A stretch of DNA of 64,000 nt. It comes from Caprella mutica (Eukaryota; Arthropoda; Malacostraca; Amphipoda; Caprellidae). Of the stretch, positions 13,477 through 25,919 are shown in pieces. The notes under the pieces were generated by a model. The model had not been told where the DNA came from and did not search any database. It saw only the letters and a program-made list of their open reading frames with translations. The DNA lies in contig CANNZV010000432.1 of assembly GCA_947561585.1 (NCBI GenBank), positions 1 to 64,000 of the forward strand. The letters run 5' to 3'. A program made the position numbers and the translations under genes. The number at the start of each line of letters is the position of its first letter. Position 1 is the first letter of the stretch.

Positions 13477-13740
13477 GTATCCAGGTTACCTTATGTATTA
13501 CCATATCGTATCCAGGTTACCTTATGCATTACCATATCGTATCCAGGTTACCTTATGTATTACCATATCGTATCCAGGTTACCTTATGCATTACCATATC
13601 GTATCCTGGTTACTTTATGTATTACCATATCGTATCCAGTTTACCTTATGTATTACCATATCGTATCCAGGTTACCTCATGTATTACCATATCGTATCTA
13701 GGTTACCTTATACATTACCATATCGTATCCAGTCTACCTC
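13477..13740. repeat. 31-bp minisatellite, about 8.5 copies
   Basis: The unit starts GTATCCAGGTTACCTTATGT and ends ACCATATC. Because 31 is not a multiple of 3, the frame rotates each unit, so three overlapping plus-strand frames all stay open. Confidence 0.95.
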
Positions 13741-13869
13741 CTGTGTTCCTCATCCCTTGCTTTGCTCTAATTCATCATAATGAGATGCTAACATTTGCAG
13801 TCAAACATGTTCCCTTTGCTGCATTTCCCTACAGAGCTTTGAAGGTAACTTCCACCTTAATTAGAGGGT

Positions 13870-14397
13870 AATCACCTTGAGACAGGTAGTGTACTGTTGA
13901 CAATTACCTTGAGACAGGTAGTGTACTGTTGTCAATTACCTTGTCACAGGTATACTGTTGACAATTACCTTGAGACAGGTAGTGTACTGTTGTCAATTAC
14001 CTTGAGACAGGTAGTGTACTGTTGACAATTACCTTGAGACAGGTAGTGTACTGTTGTCAATTACCTTGAGACAGGTAGTGTACTTTTGTCAATTACCTTG
14101 AGACAGGTAGTGTACTGTTGTCAATTACCTTGAGACAGGTAGTGTACTGTTGTCAATCACCTTGAGACAGGTAGTGTACTGTTGTCAATCACCTTGAGAC
14201 AGGTAGTGTACTGTTGTCAATTACCTTGAGACAGGTAGTGCACTGTTGTCAATCACCTTGAGACAGATATACTGTTGTCAATTACCTTGTCACATGTATA
14301 CTGTTGTCAATTACCTTGTCACAGGTATACTGTTGACAATTACCTTGTCACAGATATATTGTTGACAATTACCTTGTCACAGATATACCGTTGTCAA
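13870..14397. repeat. 32-bp minisatellite with shorter variant units, about 17 copies
   Basis: The main unit includes ACCTTGAGACAGGTAGTGTA (arms TACCT/AGGTA). A shorter variant, CCTTGTCACAGGTATACTG, occurs once early and then fills the right end. The two unit classes are therefore partly segregated along the array. Confidence 0.94.
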
Positions 14398-15627
14398 TAT
14401 ATTTACTGTTTATGATATAGATAAGGTAAGGATTATCCTCATTAATATTTTAGCTGAAGAATTTTCCCTCCAGTAGTCTATTCTGATCATTTTATTGGCG
14501 TTAATGAAATTTTTGGTCATTACTGAAAAACGTAGAAAAATAAAATAAAATTTTTCAAAAAAGAATAACTTTTTTTGCACCATCTCACTATGACATCGAG
14601 TTGACAAACTCTCCAAAAAAGACTCCTGTGAATGTTATTGGATTTCTGAGTACAAATTATAATGGGTCTCACTTAGGAGTTTTGATGCAGAACTTCTTCT
14701 GATGTTAAACCTTCAGATATATTAGAAGATTGAAGATTGTAAATGATGCGTATTTAAAGTATAACTATTTAATTTATTTGAAATAGTTAATAACCTTTTT
14801 ATTCATTTATAAATTATTTATTGCATATGTCTTCTATCAATATTTAGTGATTATTTATTTAAGTGATAAATATTTAACATTTTTTCAAACTCTTCATAAT
14901 GACACTAATTTTGAATATTAAAATTGTATTTCTCTTTTGTTTACATATACAAATATCCAGAGAAAAAAAGATGAAAATAGTAAAGTACAATAATAGTCAA
15001 TATACTATTAATTATTATGTAACCAGCTTTGCAAAATATGACTTACATGGACAAGTATTACCTAACATAATAAATAATGTAAAAATGAGAACAAGAAATT
15101 AAAAAGCAATCGACTGTTTTCAGAAATCCTTCCATAGCTTTTCAAATCCGTAATTTTATGACTTCTGATTAGCATAAAAAACACGAGATGTCGAACCCTT
15201 TCTTCGACCAGAAGATCGAGAGGCCAATTTTCTCCATGTCATCGCCAGCAAAAAAGTGGTCCATTTTTAAACTTCAGCGTTCGAGTCGCTGAAAATGACA
15301 TGAAGGTTCCTTAATGTTCCGAAGAATGTTCCTTGAGAACGTTCCTTGTTATTCCGTAAAAGATTTCATGGTACTATGAACGCAAGAGAATAGATCTGGG
15401 GTAAATATACAGTAGCTGATAGTAAGTTACAAAAAGATGTTAGTATTTCGATAGGAAGTGGTTAGGATGGATCTTTTCAGTGTACTTTTCAGTGATCATT
15501 CCTAGCCACTCTCTATCGGAAACTGAATGCATTTCTATAATTTGATCAAAATCCATTTATTCGTGAGTAAAGTGTCTACCTGCAACTGAAATCCTCTTCT
15601 TGCCTATAACTACGCGTATTGAATCTC
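14398..15627. other. AT-rich, with two close GAANNTTC dyads
   Basis: GAATGTTC (15324-15331) and GAACGTTC (15337-15344) sit 13 bp apart, within a small cluster of GTTCC words. They match the heat-shock-element dyad, but no promoter or gene is visible next to them. The small ORFs here look incidental. Confidence 0.4.
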
Positions 15628-15708
15628 CCATTCTTCCTGCTTTACATTCTTCCTGCTTTACATTCTTCCTACTCCCATTCTTCCTGTTGCCATTCTTCCT
15701 GCTTTACT
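15628..15708. repeat. short 16-bp repeat, about 5 imperfect copies
   Basis: CATTCTTCCTGCTTTA recurs with variants (CATTCTTCCTACTCC, CATTCTTCCTGTTGC). Confidence 0.85.
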
Positions 15709-16710
15709 CACTAAAGTTATATAGACCGTTTACTCTACTCACCATTCACTTGCAAGTGTTTACATTTTCCTCTTTTTTGATGTTCCAAACATGTCAGAAA
15801 TGTGTTGGAGAGTAAATTAAATGTACAGATGGGAATATTGCTATTGTAAATATAATCACCTCAAAGGAAGAGTGTTTAGAGTAGCTAGTAGATATTTCCT
15901 CTTAAATTTCAATAGATTCTTGTGACCAAAAAAATATCACAATGCATTGCATACCCAGGTAGAAAACAGGGTGAGCTCATAGAATATTTAGGGTTTTAGT
16001 AACAAATTACAGATTTATTCAGACGTGGGCGTGGATTACTCAACATAAATGAAATTGTATATTTGAAAATCAATGTAGTGGGATTTTGAATTTGAAAAAA
16101 TAGTAATTGCCCATTAACAAATAAGAAGAAGTATTTCGGAACATTAAATCTTTGCTCTAACTTTTGGAAGATAAAATCAACTCGAATTAAATTGCTATGC
16201 TGTGAGAATTGAAAAGTTATATCTCTAACATTATAGGAATTTTCTTCAGTCATATCACAAATGATCTATTTACACTTATACCTATTACTAACAAGATTTC
16301 ATTTTTCTCTATTTCGCCTTCAATTACATTTGTTGGTAACAAACAAATTGTCTGCGGAAATTCTTTCTGCAATATATTGGGGAAAAGTCTTTCCGTGAAA
16401 TATTTAGGAAAATCTTCCTGTAAAATCTTTCTCCATTTCCTCACTAAAATCTCACTGAAAATCCCTCCTCAAAATTTGAAGCCAAATAAACTTGGCATCA
16501 AGTAACATTTAATTGCAAGGAATGAAGACAAACGACTTGCAATTTGCTAATAATATTTGCAAAGCTAAATGGCCAATATGAGACGTAAGACATTCTCGGT
16601 GTGTAGACCTAAAAAACACTAAATGCATCTCTGGAGAGACGTTAGAACTAATACAGGAATGCATCAGTCTTGGATATTAGGAATGAGGGATAGTGGATAC
16701 TCTTCGACTG
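15709..16710. other. AT-rich, overlapping short ORFs, nothing recognised
   Basis: Around 16350-16440 there is a loose repetition of TTTCCGTGAAATATTTAGGAA-like text that explains the opposed short ORFs. No protein similarity was recognised. Confidence 0.4.
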
Positions 16711-17464
16711 GAATACTGATGTACTGTCTCTACCAGTAATAACTGACTCTCTGTATTGCTAGTACTGATGTGTGGTGTACTGTCTCTACCAGTAATAACT
16801 GACTCTTTGTATTACTAGTACTGATGTGAGGTGTACTGTCTCTACCAGTAATAACTGACTCTCTGTATTGCTAGTGCTGATGTGAGGTGTACTGTCTCTA
16901 CCAGTAATAACTGACTCTTTGTATTGCTAGTACTGATGTGTGGTGTACTGTCTCTACCAGTAATAACTGACTCTTTGTGTTGCTAGTACTGATGTGTGGT
17001 GTACTATCTCTACCAGTAATAACTGACTCTTTGTGTTGCTAGTACTGATGTGTGGTGTACTGTCTCTACCAGTAATAACTGACTCTTTGTATTGCTAGTA
17101 CTGATGTGTGGTGTACTGTCTCTACCAGTAATAACTAGCCAGTTGCTAGTACTGATGTGTGATGTACTGTCTCTACCAGTAATAACTGACTCTTTGTATT
17201 GCTAGTACTGATGTGTGGTGTACTGTCTCTACCAGTAATTACTGACTCTTTGTGTTGCTAGTACTGATGTGTGGTGTACTGTCTCTACCAGTAATAACTG
17301 ACTCTTTGTATTGCTAGTACTGATGTGTGGTGTACTGTCTCTACTAGTAATAACTGACTCTTTGTATTGCTAGTACTGATGTGTGGTGTACTGTCTCTAC
17401 TAGTAATAACTGACTCTTTGTATTGCTAGTACTGATGTGTGGTGTACTGTCTCTACCAGTAATA
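16711..17464. repeat. 56-bp minisatellite, about 13.5 copies
   Basis: Units share TACTGTCTCTACCAGTAATA and end TTGTATTGCTAG. One unit near 17140 has lost several bases (ACTAGCCAGTTGC). The 13-mer TACTGTCTCTACC also occurs near the left end of the dispersed foldback family, a copy of which starts about 120 bp to the right. Confidence 0.95.
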
Positions 17465-17584
17465 ATTAACTCTATTAATAATGTGATTAGAAAATTGGAG
17501 AAAACATACAATTTAGTTTTCTTCATGTTAGATTATTTCAGTACCTACCAAAACGTTGTGTAATGACTGATGAAATGGTAGTAA

Positions 17585-18088
17585 TCAGTGCATAAGGTTT
17601 TTGATACTGCTTTTCATTTGCTGATGTATCTACCGAATATGTTTCTATTAATACAGTGCGGCAAGAATAATAATAATGTTTTTTAATGTTAACTCTTCTC
17701 CGATTGGTTGTAAGGAGGAGGAGCCAATAGAGGCGGAGCAGTCTATCGTTAGTGCCCCACCTCAAGTTGGCTTCTCCTCCTTGCATATATTTATTAGTCG
17801 AATCAAATCATTTTTTACAAATAATAAGAATACGTATACTAATTATAGATAGATGTGATGTAGTTTGTTGTATCCTCTAGCTTGTTGTACTGCACACTTC
17901 ATGACTGTTAAATTACCTGGCAGGGGGGTTCGTATCGCAGTCCGCCCCCCTGTACACTTATTGGCCAATCAATGAATTAGGAACCTTGAAAACATTTTCT
18001 TTATAATATATCCGGTTGAATAATATTTTTCAAAGTATATTCTTACTGTTAGTAACCGTTTACTGATTCTAACCATATAGGTGCCACC
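17585..18088 (+). mobile_element. Dispersed foldback-like element, copy A
   Basis: The left end has GCATAAGG, interrupted by about 20 extra bases before CTACCG. The centre is a hairpin, GGAGGAGCCAA (17717-17727) against TTGGCTTCTCC (17767-17777). It also carries the family word TTGTTGTACTGCACACTTCA (17882-17901) and CTTATTGGCCAATCAATGAA near 17957, and ends with GTGCCACC. It has no coding capacity. Shared structure over about 430-500 bp with five other window copies defines the family; the class is not settled. Confidence 0.85.
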
Positions 18089-18340
18089 ATTAAAGAATTC
18101 AACTTTCACTGTAAAGAACTAAAGAACGTTCATAGAATATCCCTATTACAAAATATAAAAATGTTTTAATAATTTGATAAAGTGTTCAGTTAATTCCTAG
18201 CTGTGATTAGAGGTTCAAACTCTCATTAAGAAACTAGAAATGTGAAAACTGGAATTCTCTCCGCCTAATTACTTCGCAAAGCATTAATTAAATTTGAAAA
18301 AACCTCACCGACAATTATGACGTCACCAGACTAGAAAAAA

Positions 18341-19243
18341 GGGACAAGAGTAGCTCTTAATGGAGACAAAGAGGCAAGAGTAGCTCTTAGTGGAGACAAA
18401 GAGACAAGAGTAGCTCTTAGTGGAGACAAAGAGACAAGAGTAGCTCTTAGTGGAGACAAAGAGACAAGAGTAGCTCTTGGTGGAGACAAAGATACAAGAG
18501 TAGCTCTTGGTGGAGACAAAGAGGCAAGAGTAACTCTTAGTGGAGACAAAGAGACAAGAGTAGCTCTTAGTGGAGACAAAGAGACAAGAGTAGCTCTTAG
18601 TGGAGACAAAGAGACAAGAGTAACTCTTAGTGGAGACAAAGAGACAAGAGTAGCTCTTAGTGGAGACAAAGAGACAAGAGTGGCTCTTAGTGGAGACAAA
18701 GAGACAAGAGTAGCTCTTAGTGGAGACAAAGAGACAAGAGTAGATCTTAGTGGAGACAAAGAGACAAGAGAAGCTCTTAGTGGAGACAAAGAGACAAGAA
18801 CAGCTCTTATTTGAGACAAAGAGACAAGAGTAGCTCTTAGTGGAGACAAAGAGATAAGAGTAGCTCTTAGTGGAGACAAAGAGACAAGAGTAGCTCTTAG
18901 TGGAGACAAAGAGACAAGAGAAGCTCTTAGTGGAGACAAAGAGACAAGAGTAGCTCTTAGTGGAGACAAAGAGACAAGAGTAACTCTTAGTGGAGACAAA
19001 GAGACAAGAGTAGCTCTTAGTGGAGACAAAGAGACAAGAGTAGCTCTTAGTGGAGACAAAGAGACAAGAGTAGCTCTTAGTGGAGACAAAGAGACAAGAC
19101 TAGCTCTTAGTGGAGACAAAGAGACAAGAGTAGCTCTTAGTGGAGACAAAGAGACAAGAGTAGCTCTTAGTGGAGACAAAGAGACAAGAGTAGCTCTTAG
19201 TGGAGACAAAGAGACAAGACTAGCTCTTAGTGGAGACAAAGAG
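18341..19243. repeat. 30-bp minisatellite, about 30 copies
   Basis: The unit is AGTGGAGACAAAGAGACAAG followed by AGTAGCTCTT, containing the dyad AAGAGTAGCTCTT. The minus strand is open for 302 codons with a 10-residue period (SLSPLRATLV), purely from the stop-free 30-bp unit. The plus strand is strongly purine-rich. Point variants (GGCAAG, AACTCTT, ATTTGAG) mark individual units. Confidence 0.96.
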
Positions 19244-21198
19244 GTATGAGGTATTTTTATTTCAAAAGTATTCCAGAAAATCTATTAATTTTAATTTCTT
19301 TAATTTTTTAACCCTATTATCGTTCTTGTGATTATATTGATTGACTTAAACTTAAAAGAGTTAAAATTATTTATCAAATATCTGTTCTATATTATTCAAA
19401 ATGAATAAACTTTACAATAAATAAAAATGAAATCAAATACTGGTGAATTGAAGAAACGTATTTCAAAAAACGAAATGAAAATTTTTCTCTTCAAAATAAA
19501 TCACTTGCAAGTTATACACTCAGACATAAAAATGACATTTGAAATTAAATTCTTTCGTTCTTAACATTTCAAGAATCATTTCATATAAATTTTATTTGTT
19601 TAACCAATTTAGTGAAAAAAAATGAAAGAATCTCTGGAATCATTTAAGTACCTAATATTTATCAACTGAGATTTAAATTACTGTAAAGGATTTATATTTA
19701 AATGCAAATATTTGTTATCAATACTTATTTGAATAAATTATTTTCCACTCATAGATGTTAAAACTGTGATTATTTTTAATTATTAATATTAGTGTGACAC
19801 GTAGCCTTGGCCATAGATTATTAGTTTATTCATTTTATAGACAAACAAGCCAAGTCTGTCTGTCTTCAGATTGAATCTCTTATCTTTCTTATCTTATCTT
19901 TCTTATCTCTCGTTGAGATAAGAAAGTGTTGCTTGAGAAGAAGTTTTTGTAGAGATTGAACTCTCCGTTGATTGCTTTTAAATCTTACGAATCTCTTTTA
20001 TTACTTTAAAGTATTGAGATTGTTTCAAAGCACTTCAAATCTAACCAATATTAAGTAACTTATTAATGCTCAGAATGAGGTACACTAACATTATATGCCC
20101 TTTGCAGTATTCATAACTAGTGTACTTGCCCGTTAAGAATAATAATATGTTTTCAATAGTAATAATATTGGTTTATAGTTCAGTTGACAAACGCGTATGA
20201 AATTCTGTTTAGTTATATTGTAAAATATTTGTACTCTACTGAATTTCCATATTATCAATCGGGTAATTATAAACTCAATGTTGAAGCTTTTTACCTCATA
20301 CTTTTTACCCTGACGATGAATGGACATCTTTTTATTATAATGCTCGATTCCACAGAATAATCTTCAACGCTGAGTTTATAATTCGCCTCTCGATGATAAT
20401 TCAGTTTATTGAAATCTTTTGATTTTCTCTCGCAAAATTCAATAACAAATCTCAATGAATGGAATCTTTGTCTCTAAATTTATTCCTTTTCTCTACTAAT
20501 GATGAAAAGTTTCGTGTTTTGTCCCGGGATTTATTCATTGACACATTTTGTGTACAAAAAGAGTCACTGGAAATGCATTTCGAAATTGTGTTTATTTTTT
20601 ATTATTCCCAGAATATCGCAACTGAACTCTGATGTGATGAGAAGAGTGATAGAAAATACTGTGGGTGAGAGTTGCAGTTATTGAAGAGTTACATTTAGGT
20701 ACTATGGTTTGGAATTTAAATTATATTCACTTACTACTTAAATTTAATGTACCTACAATTACCATTATTAGTTATTTTACCTACTATTTGCTCTTTTCAT
20801 TTTTTATTCATAATCTCTCATATGAAAAATCTATGAGATATTATTTGAATTACGTAACATTCATATTATATAACTGTGAATCACCAGTTGAAATATGTCT
20901 AAAGGTGTGGAAAAATATTATTAATGAATTAATAGTATTGCTTTAATCATATTGCGATTTGATTAGTGACTATGACTATTTTATAATATATCTTAATTAA
21001 TGTTATTATTTTATATGTTTGCAATATCGATTGATATGTAACATTTTATTTCAGTGATATTATTAGTGGGTTGAATGAGTATGGTTTTATTTACCGTTTT
21101 ATTTCTTTATTTACCATCTCATTTCAGCAGTACTCATTATTTTACAAACAAAATATACAATAAGGTTTCCTTCTACTTTCCATCTAATCCTCTAAATT
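19244..21198. other. AT-rich stretch with a hairpin and a dispersed-repeat half
   Basis: About 19935-20005 resembles 21808-21880: both have GAAGTTTTTGT, then CCGTTGATTG and TTTTAAA. So a short dispersed repeat occurs twice, about 1.9 kb apart. Small ORFs at 20133-20946 are AT-rich and unrecognised. Confidence 0.45.
19898..19926. repeat. Perfect 12-bp hairpin
   Basis: CTTTCTTATCTC, loop TCGTT, GAGATAAGAAAG. The left arm follows several imperfect copies of CTTATCTTT, so the arm word itself is locally repeated. Confidence 0.9.
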
Positions 21199-21350
21199 GA
21201 TAATTTAAATATTTACTTCTAAGCTTTAGAGGTATTTGATAGTTTAAATATTTACTTCTAAGCTTTAGAGGTATTTGATAATTTAAATATTTACTTCTAA
21301 GCTTTAGAGGTATTTGGTAATTTAAATATTTACTTCTAAGCTTTAGAGGT
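21199..21350. repeat. 39-bp tandem repeat, 4 copies
   Basis: Units start at 21199, 21238, 21277 and 21316 and contain TTTAAATATTTACTTCTAAG then CTTTAGAGGT. Only two positions vary between copies. Confidence 0.95.
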
Positions 21351-23835
21351 TCAAAAGAAGAACTTTGGTTAAATTGTCACAGAAACTTTTAAAGTATTTG
21401 CATTTCTGATGAAAAGGAGAAAAACTTTAAATTATTACCAAAAAGTTATACAAATGAATATTTGAGTATAAATTTTACTGATTCATAGAATAATAGTGAA
21501 AAACTTCTTAAATTGATCTTGTAAGATTCAATATGTAAAGTTGAATATATTTTTTAATATATTGAAATTCGTTTTCTTTTTCATAATGTATTTTTTTTTC
21601 AATATTTAGTATTTTATTTAATAATTAATTTTCATTATTTTCCATTATTTATAGTTCAATATTTTCATATTATCTAATGTAACACACTGCAAATACTTCA
21701 AATTAATATTTATTCACAAACTCTGTCGTATTTTTCTTTTCTCGCGTGTCACAATATCCTCAGTAAACACAAAGTTGGGGCCGTCGAGCAGGAGCGGCAG
21801 GAGAAATTAAGAAGTTTTTGTTGCGTCTCGTCCGTTGATTGTTTTTAAAGCTTACTAGTCCTGTTTATTATTCCTAATGTTATTTGCAGCTCTGAGTTAG
21901 GAAACTGTACACGAATTTACCAAATTAAACTCTGACAATATTAAATTATCAAATATGATGAACTGAAAAAAATTAAAAAACTTACTGGTAATTATAATGT
22001 GAAATACGTTACAATTATCTTATTTCGATATCTATCTTAAATTTTCATTAATTTCCGAATTGTTAGACAACTCCGCTTTCACATCACATTTTCGATCACA
22101 TAATTGCAATATCCGTTCAAATCGTAATCATTAAATATTGTTTTCTAATGTTATTCAAAATGTAGAACTGTCAAAACTTTTACTTGATTTGGAAAGGACT
22201 GAAATAAATATTTATTGATTATTTTTCAAAGTATTCTCCGGTTCCAATTTTTTCTTACATTTACAAATTACTTAAAGGGGCAGTAAACTTTATAAAAAAA
22301 TGTCCCTTTTTCTAATAAAACGATTGCTTAGTAGGAATAAAGCATTCATGTAGAATTGTAATGTTCAATAAAATCAAATAATGGAAATATATCAATTTAT
22401 ATATAATTAATTTCTTAACAAATGCTAACGGTGATGGCGCCACAATTAGTGTCGCCATCTTGTAAAGAAACAAATTGAGATAAGTTTCTATCTAGATTCT
22501 AGCTTAAGTGAAGAGATGGCTTTATTTTTAAAGTTATGCCTTCTTGTCTTGAATCTTTTAAGCATTTTAATGCAAAAAAGATTGATTACTGCATACATAA
22601 ATTAATATGAAAACAACAAATATACTCACGTACATACTAATGAGTGGTAATGCTTCCGCTAGGTGTTGCTAATTTTATTATATACTTTTTATATGAACAT
22701 TTTTAAAATAAACGAGCATTCAAGTATTACATAATTAAATATTCTGAATCGATTCAAAACAAATTTGGCGATCGTTTGATTTTTACTTTACTATCCCTTT
22801 AAACTAAAGAGGTTAATATTAACTAATAACCGTAATAACTCCTTCACTAAATCATCTAAGTGAATCAGTGTAAATTAGAAGTAATTAGATGATAGCTCTG
22901 ACTGGATATTGGTCCAATTACGACCCATTCATTGGGAGGAAATTTGCTCTCCTTCTAATTGCAACTGATGTGATAATTGACAATTTCTGCCAAGAAATGG
23001 ACAGGTTCTCTGCAGGTGAACTTTCAATATTGCAAACCTGGTTAAAATTATTGCACTCAATGAGACTCATTTCACGAATTAATTGTTAGATTTGGGATCA
23101 ACCTAAGGGGTTTGACGTGTTTTTTAAGCATATCCTTTATAATTACTTTATATCTTTCGTGTCATTCCTTTATTAAATTTCTCGGCCTTTCTTTACTTTG
23201 TTTCTACAAGAATACCAAATACATTTTTGCATTTAAGAGATGGAAAATATTTATGTATCGGCGTAAATCAGCGTAAATCACGCAAACTGGGAAATTAATT
23301 GTAATGTGGTGACGTGTGGCAACGTATAAATACAGTTTGTTAGCCTATAAACACACTACAGTCCACGTTTTCATGGTCTACTTTAAATACTTCAAATATT
23401 TGATTTACTTTCTTCACAAATTTTATCTACAATGTGAAACAAACCCAAGAAAATATTTAAAAAAATTAAAATTGTGCAGATCTAAATAAAACGAAATATC
23501 TTATATTCATTTTTCACTTGATAATTTATAACCGTGTATATAATATTTATATATTTCTCAAAATGAATGAACCTTGAATGAAAAATTTATAATTAAAATC
23601 TCCAAATAGGAGATCGTGCGAATCAGGACCGCAATTTTCTTAATTAAACTTTTAGTTTGAGTTTTTAACATTTAATGATAAGGTTCAGTGTCAGCGTTTC
23701 GAAATAATTAAGAAAGGTAACTTTTGTATAATTTGAAGAAGAAACAGAGAAGTGTAAAGTTTGAGACTAATTCTAAAAGTTACGGAGGAAGTCATTACTC
23801 GTGACAGATTTTGGTGTGAATTTAACGCCATGAAC
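21351..23835. other. AT-rich, nothing recognised apart from a dispersed-repeat half
   Basis: Includes the second half-copy of the short dispersed repeat (about 21780-21880, locally GC-richer) and a 66-codon plus-strand ORF at 22889-23089 that I do not recognise and would not call a gene. Confidence 0.4.
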
Positions 23836-24367
23836 AAATAGTTACGCCAAACATTGAACTGATTAGGAATTAAAGGAAATTAACCTTACTTTGGAAAGTA
23901 AAGGAAATTAACCTTACTGTAGAAAGTAAAGGAAATTGACCTTACTTTAGAAAGTAAAGGAAATTGACCTTACTTTAGAAAGTAAAGGAAATTGACCTTA
24001 CTTTAGAAAGTAAAGGAAATTAACCTTACTTTAGAAAGTAGAGGGAATTAACCTTACTTTAAAAAGTAAAGGAAATAAACCTTACTTTGAAAAGTAAAGG
24101 AAATTAACCCTACTTTAGAAAGTAGAGGGAATTAACCTTACTTTAAAAAGTAAAGGAAATTAACCTTACTTTAGAAAGTAAAGGAAATTAACCTTACTTT
24201 TGAATATAAAGGAAATTAATCTTAATTTAGAAAATAAAGAAAATTAAATTTACTTCAGAAAATAAAAAGAAATTAACCTTAATTTAGAATGCAAAAGAAG
24301 TAAAGTAAAGAAAGTAGAGGATATTAACTTTATCTAAAATAGTTACGCCAAACATTGAACTGATTAG
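23836..24367. repeat. 28-bp minisatellite framed by a perfect 31-bp direct repeat
   Basis: The array (23867-24336, about 16 units) has the unit GAAATTAACCTTACTTTAGA plus AAGTAAAG, with the dyad TTACTTTAGAAAGTAA. Copies decay towards the right end. A 31-bp sequence beginning AAATAGTTACGCC and ending GAACTGATTAG occurs immediately left (23836-23866) and immediately right (24337-24367), identical in both places. Confidence 0.95.
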
Positions 24368-25648
24368 TGATTACGAATAGAAGGTAGTTTATCATCCTTT
24401 TTAAATTGTGATTTTTTAACAAATAACTTTCCCGTTCATGCTGGTAGTCAAATATATTTGGGTTAACCTCTTAACAAAGGTCTAACGCTTTTCTATAAAT
24501 TAAAAAGTTCCTAGAATGTACTTATAACTAAATTATATTTCAGAAAAGCCAAAAACTACATAAATTGTCCGTAAATGACAGGCAGTTTTTCGCCTGACAG
24601 TTTTCCGCGTCCTCAGTTTTAAAACATGCAGCTTTTTGAACACCGATAAAATATACACTATACAAATTTTACGCTTTTCAGTATAAATTTTCTATTCTTC
24701 AGAGTTCTAATGAAATTTCTTAAGGCATCCATTATTTAGTTAGATATTAATTTTGATAGTAAGAACATACCTACTTTTACTGGCATCTCTCCAAACAAGA
24801 AGAACAAAGAAAACAATAACAGTTACTTTCTTTACCTCACACCAAAATAAAGTAAAGAATTCTGTAAATTTTGAGCGGTACATAAAAATTTATTACACAA
24901 ATATAGTTTATTTTGTATGTATTCATGACATTATATATTCCATACATGTTGACACAATCATTTTTTTTTCTTTTTGTATTTAAAGAGTCAAGATAAAATT
25001 AATAATAAAAATGGTAGCAAAATATTACGAGTTACACAAGTTTTTTAAAACTATAATGTACCAAAATGAAAGGAAAAGGACATAAAAATGAGAAAATGAC
25101 ATGAATATAAAATGAAAAAGATCAAAATATATTAACGATAAATTAAATTATTATAGTTCATACATCCAATGAATTCTACAGTTCCAGTCTTACAATTCCA
25201 AATGAAATCAATTCCCAAAAGCATTCTTCTGTAACCATTCCCATTCCAAGACAATTAGCAACAGCGAATAAATCTTGAACAGAAATAGGTAAAGAATTTA
25301 AAAACTGACTTCTTATATAATATCCTTTCTTACTGCATGTTTCCTAATTTTCCCTAACAATTAAATACGTTAAATCCGTCACAATAATATTTCGGCTTCC
25401 CCTCATAACTCACACTTTTCAACTTTTCTCTCACATTGTGAGTATAAAAATGAATTACTTTGTTAAATAGACCAGCAAAGAACTTAATTAATAATTAGTC
25501 TCTGACGAAAAATTCATATATTCAACACTCTATTAACTCCGAGGTAAAGGTGATTAAAATTATATACATATACTATACATATATTAAATAATATATTTAT
25601 ACTATGAATTCAGCAGTAGATCTTCATTTATTTAATTAGATTGAAGTG
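24368..25648. other. AT-rich, nothing recognised
   Basis: A 76-codon plus-strand ORF at 24753-24983 is low-complexity in base content and has no recognisable domain. Confidence 0.4.
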
Positions 25649-25919
25649 CCGTAAAAAGAGTGGAAGTCTACTTTATCCCGTAAAATGAGTGGAAGTCTAC
25701 TTTATCCCGTAAAAAGAGTTGAAGTCTACTTTATCCCGTAAAATGAGTGGAAGTCTACTTTATCCCGTAAAAAGAGTTGAAGTCTACTTTATCCCGTAAA
25801 ATGAGTGGAAGTCTACTTTATCCCGTAAAAAGAGTTGAAGTCTACTTTATCCCGTAAAATGAGTGGAAGTCTACTTTATCCCGTAAAATGAGTGGAAGTT
25901 TACTTTATCCCGTAAAATG
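25649..25919. repeat. 29-bp minisatellite, about 9 copies, alternating as a 58-bp dimer
   Basis: The unit includes GAAGTCTACTTTATCCCGTA. Successive units alternate between AAATGAGTGG and AAAGAGTTG spacers through most of the array, so the recent amplification unit was a dimer. Confidence 0.95.

Noticed and set aside
15324..15344. Heat-shock promoter
   Set aside because: Two GAANNTTC dyads are present but are not in the 5-bp phase of a classical element, and no gene follows.
18331..19239. 302-residue serine/leucine-rich minus-strand protein
   Set aside because: Direct translation of a 30-bp minisatellite with no flanking gene structure.
22889..23089. 66-codon plus-strand ORF as an exon
   Set aside because: The composition is reasonable, but no domain is recognised and no flanking splice signals in phase were found.
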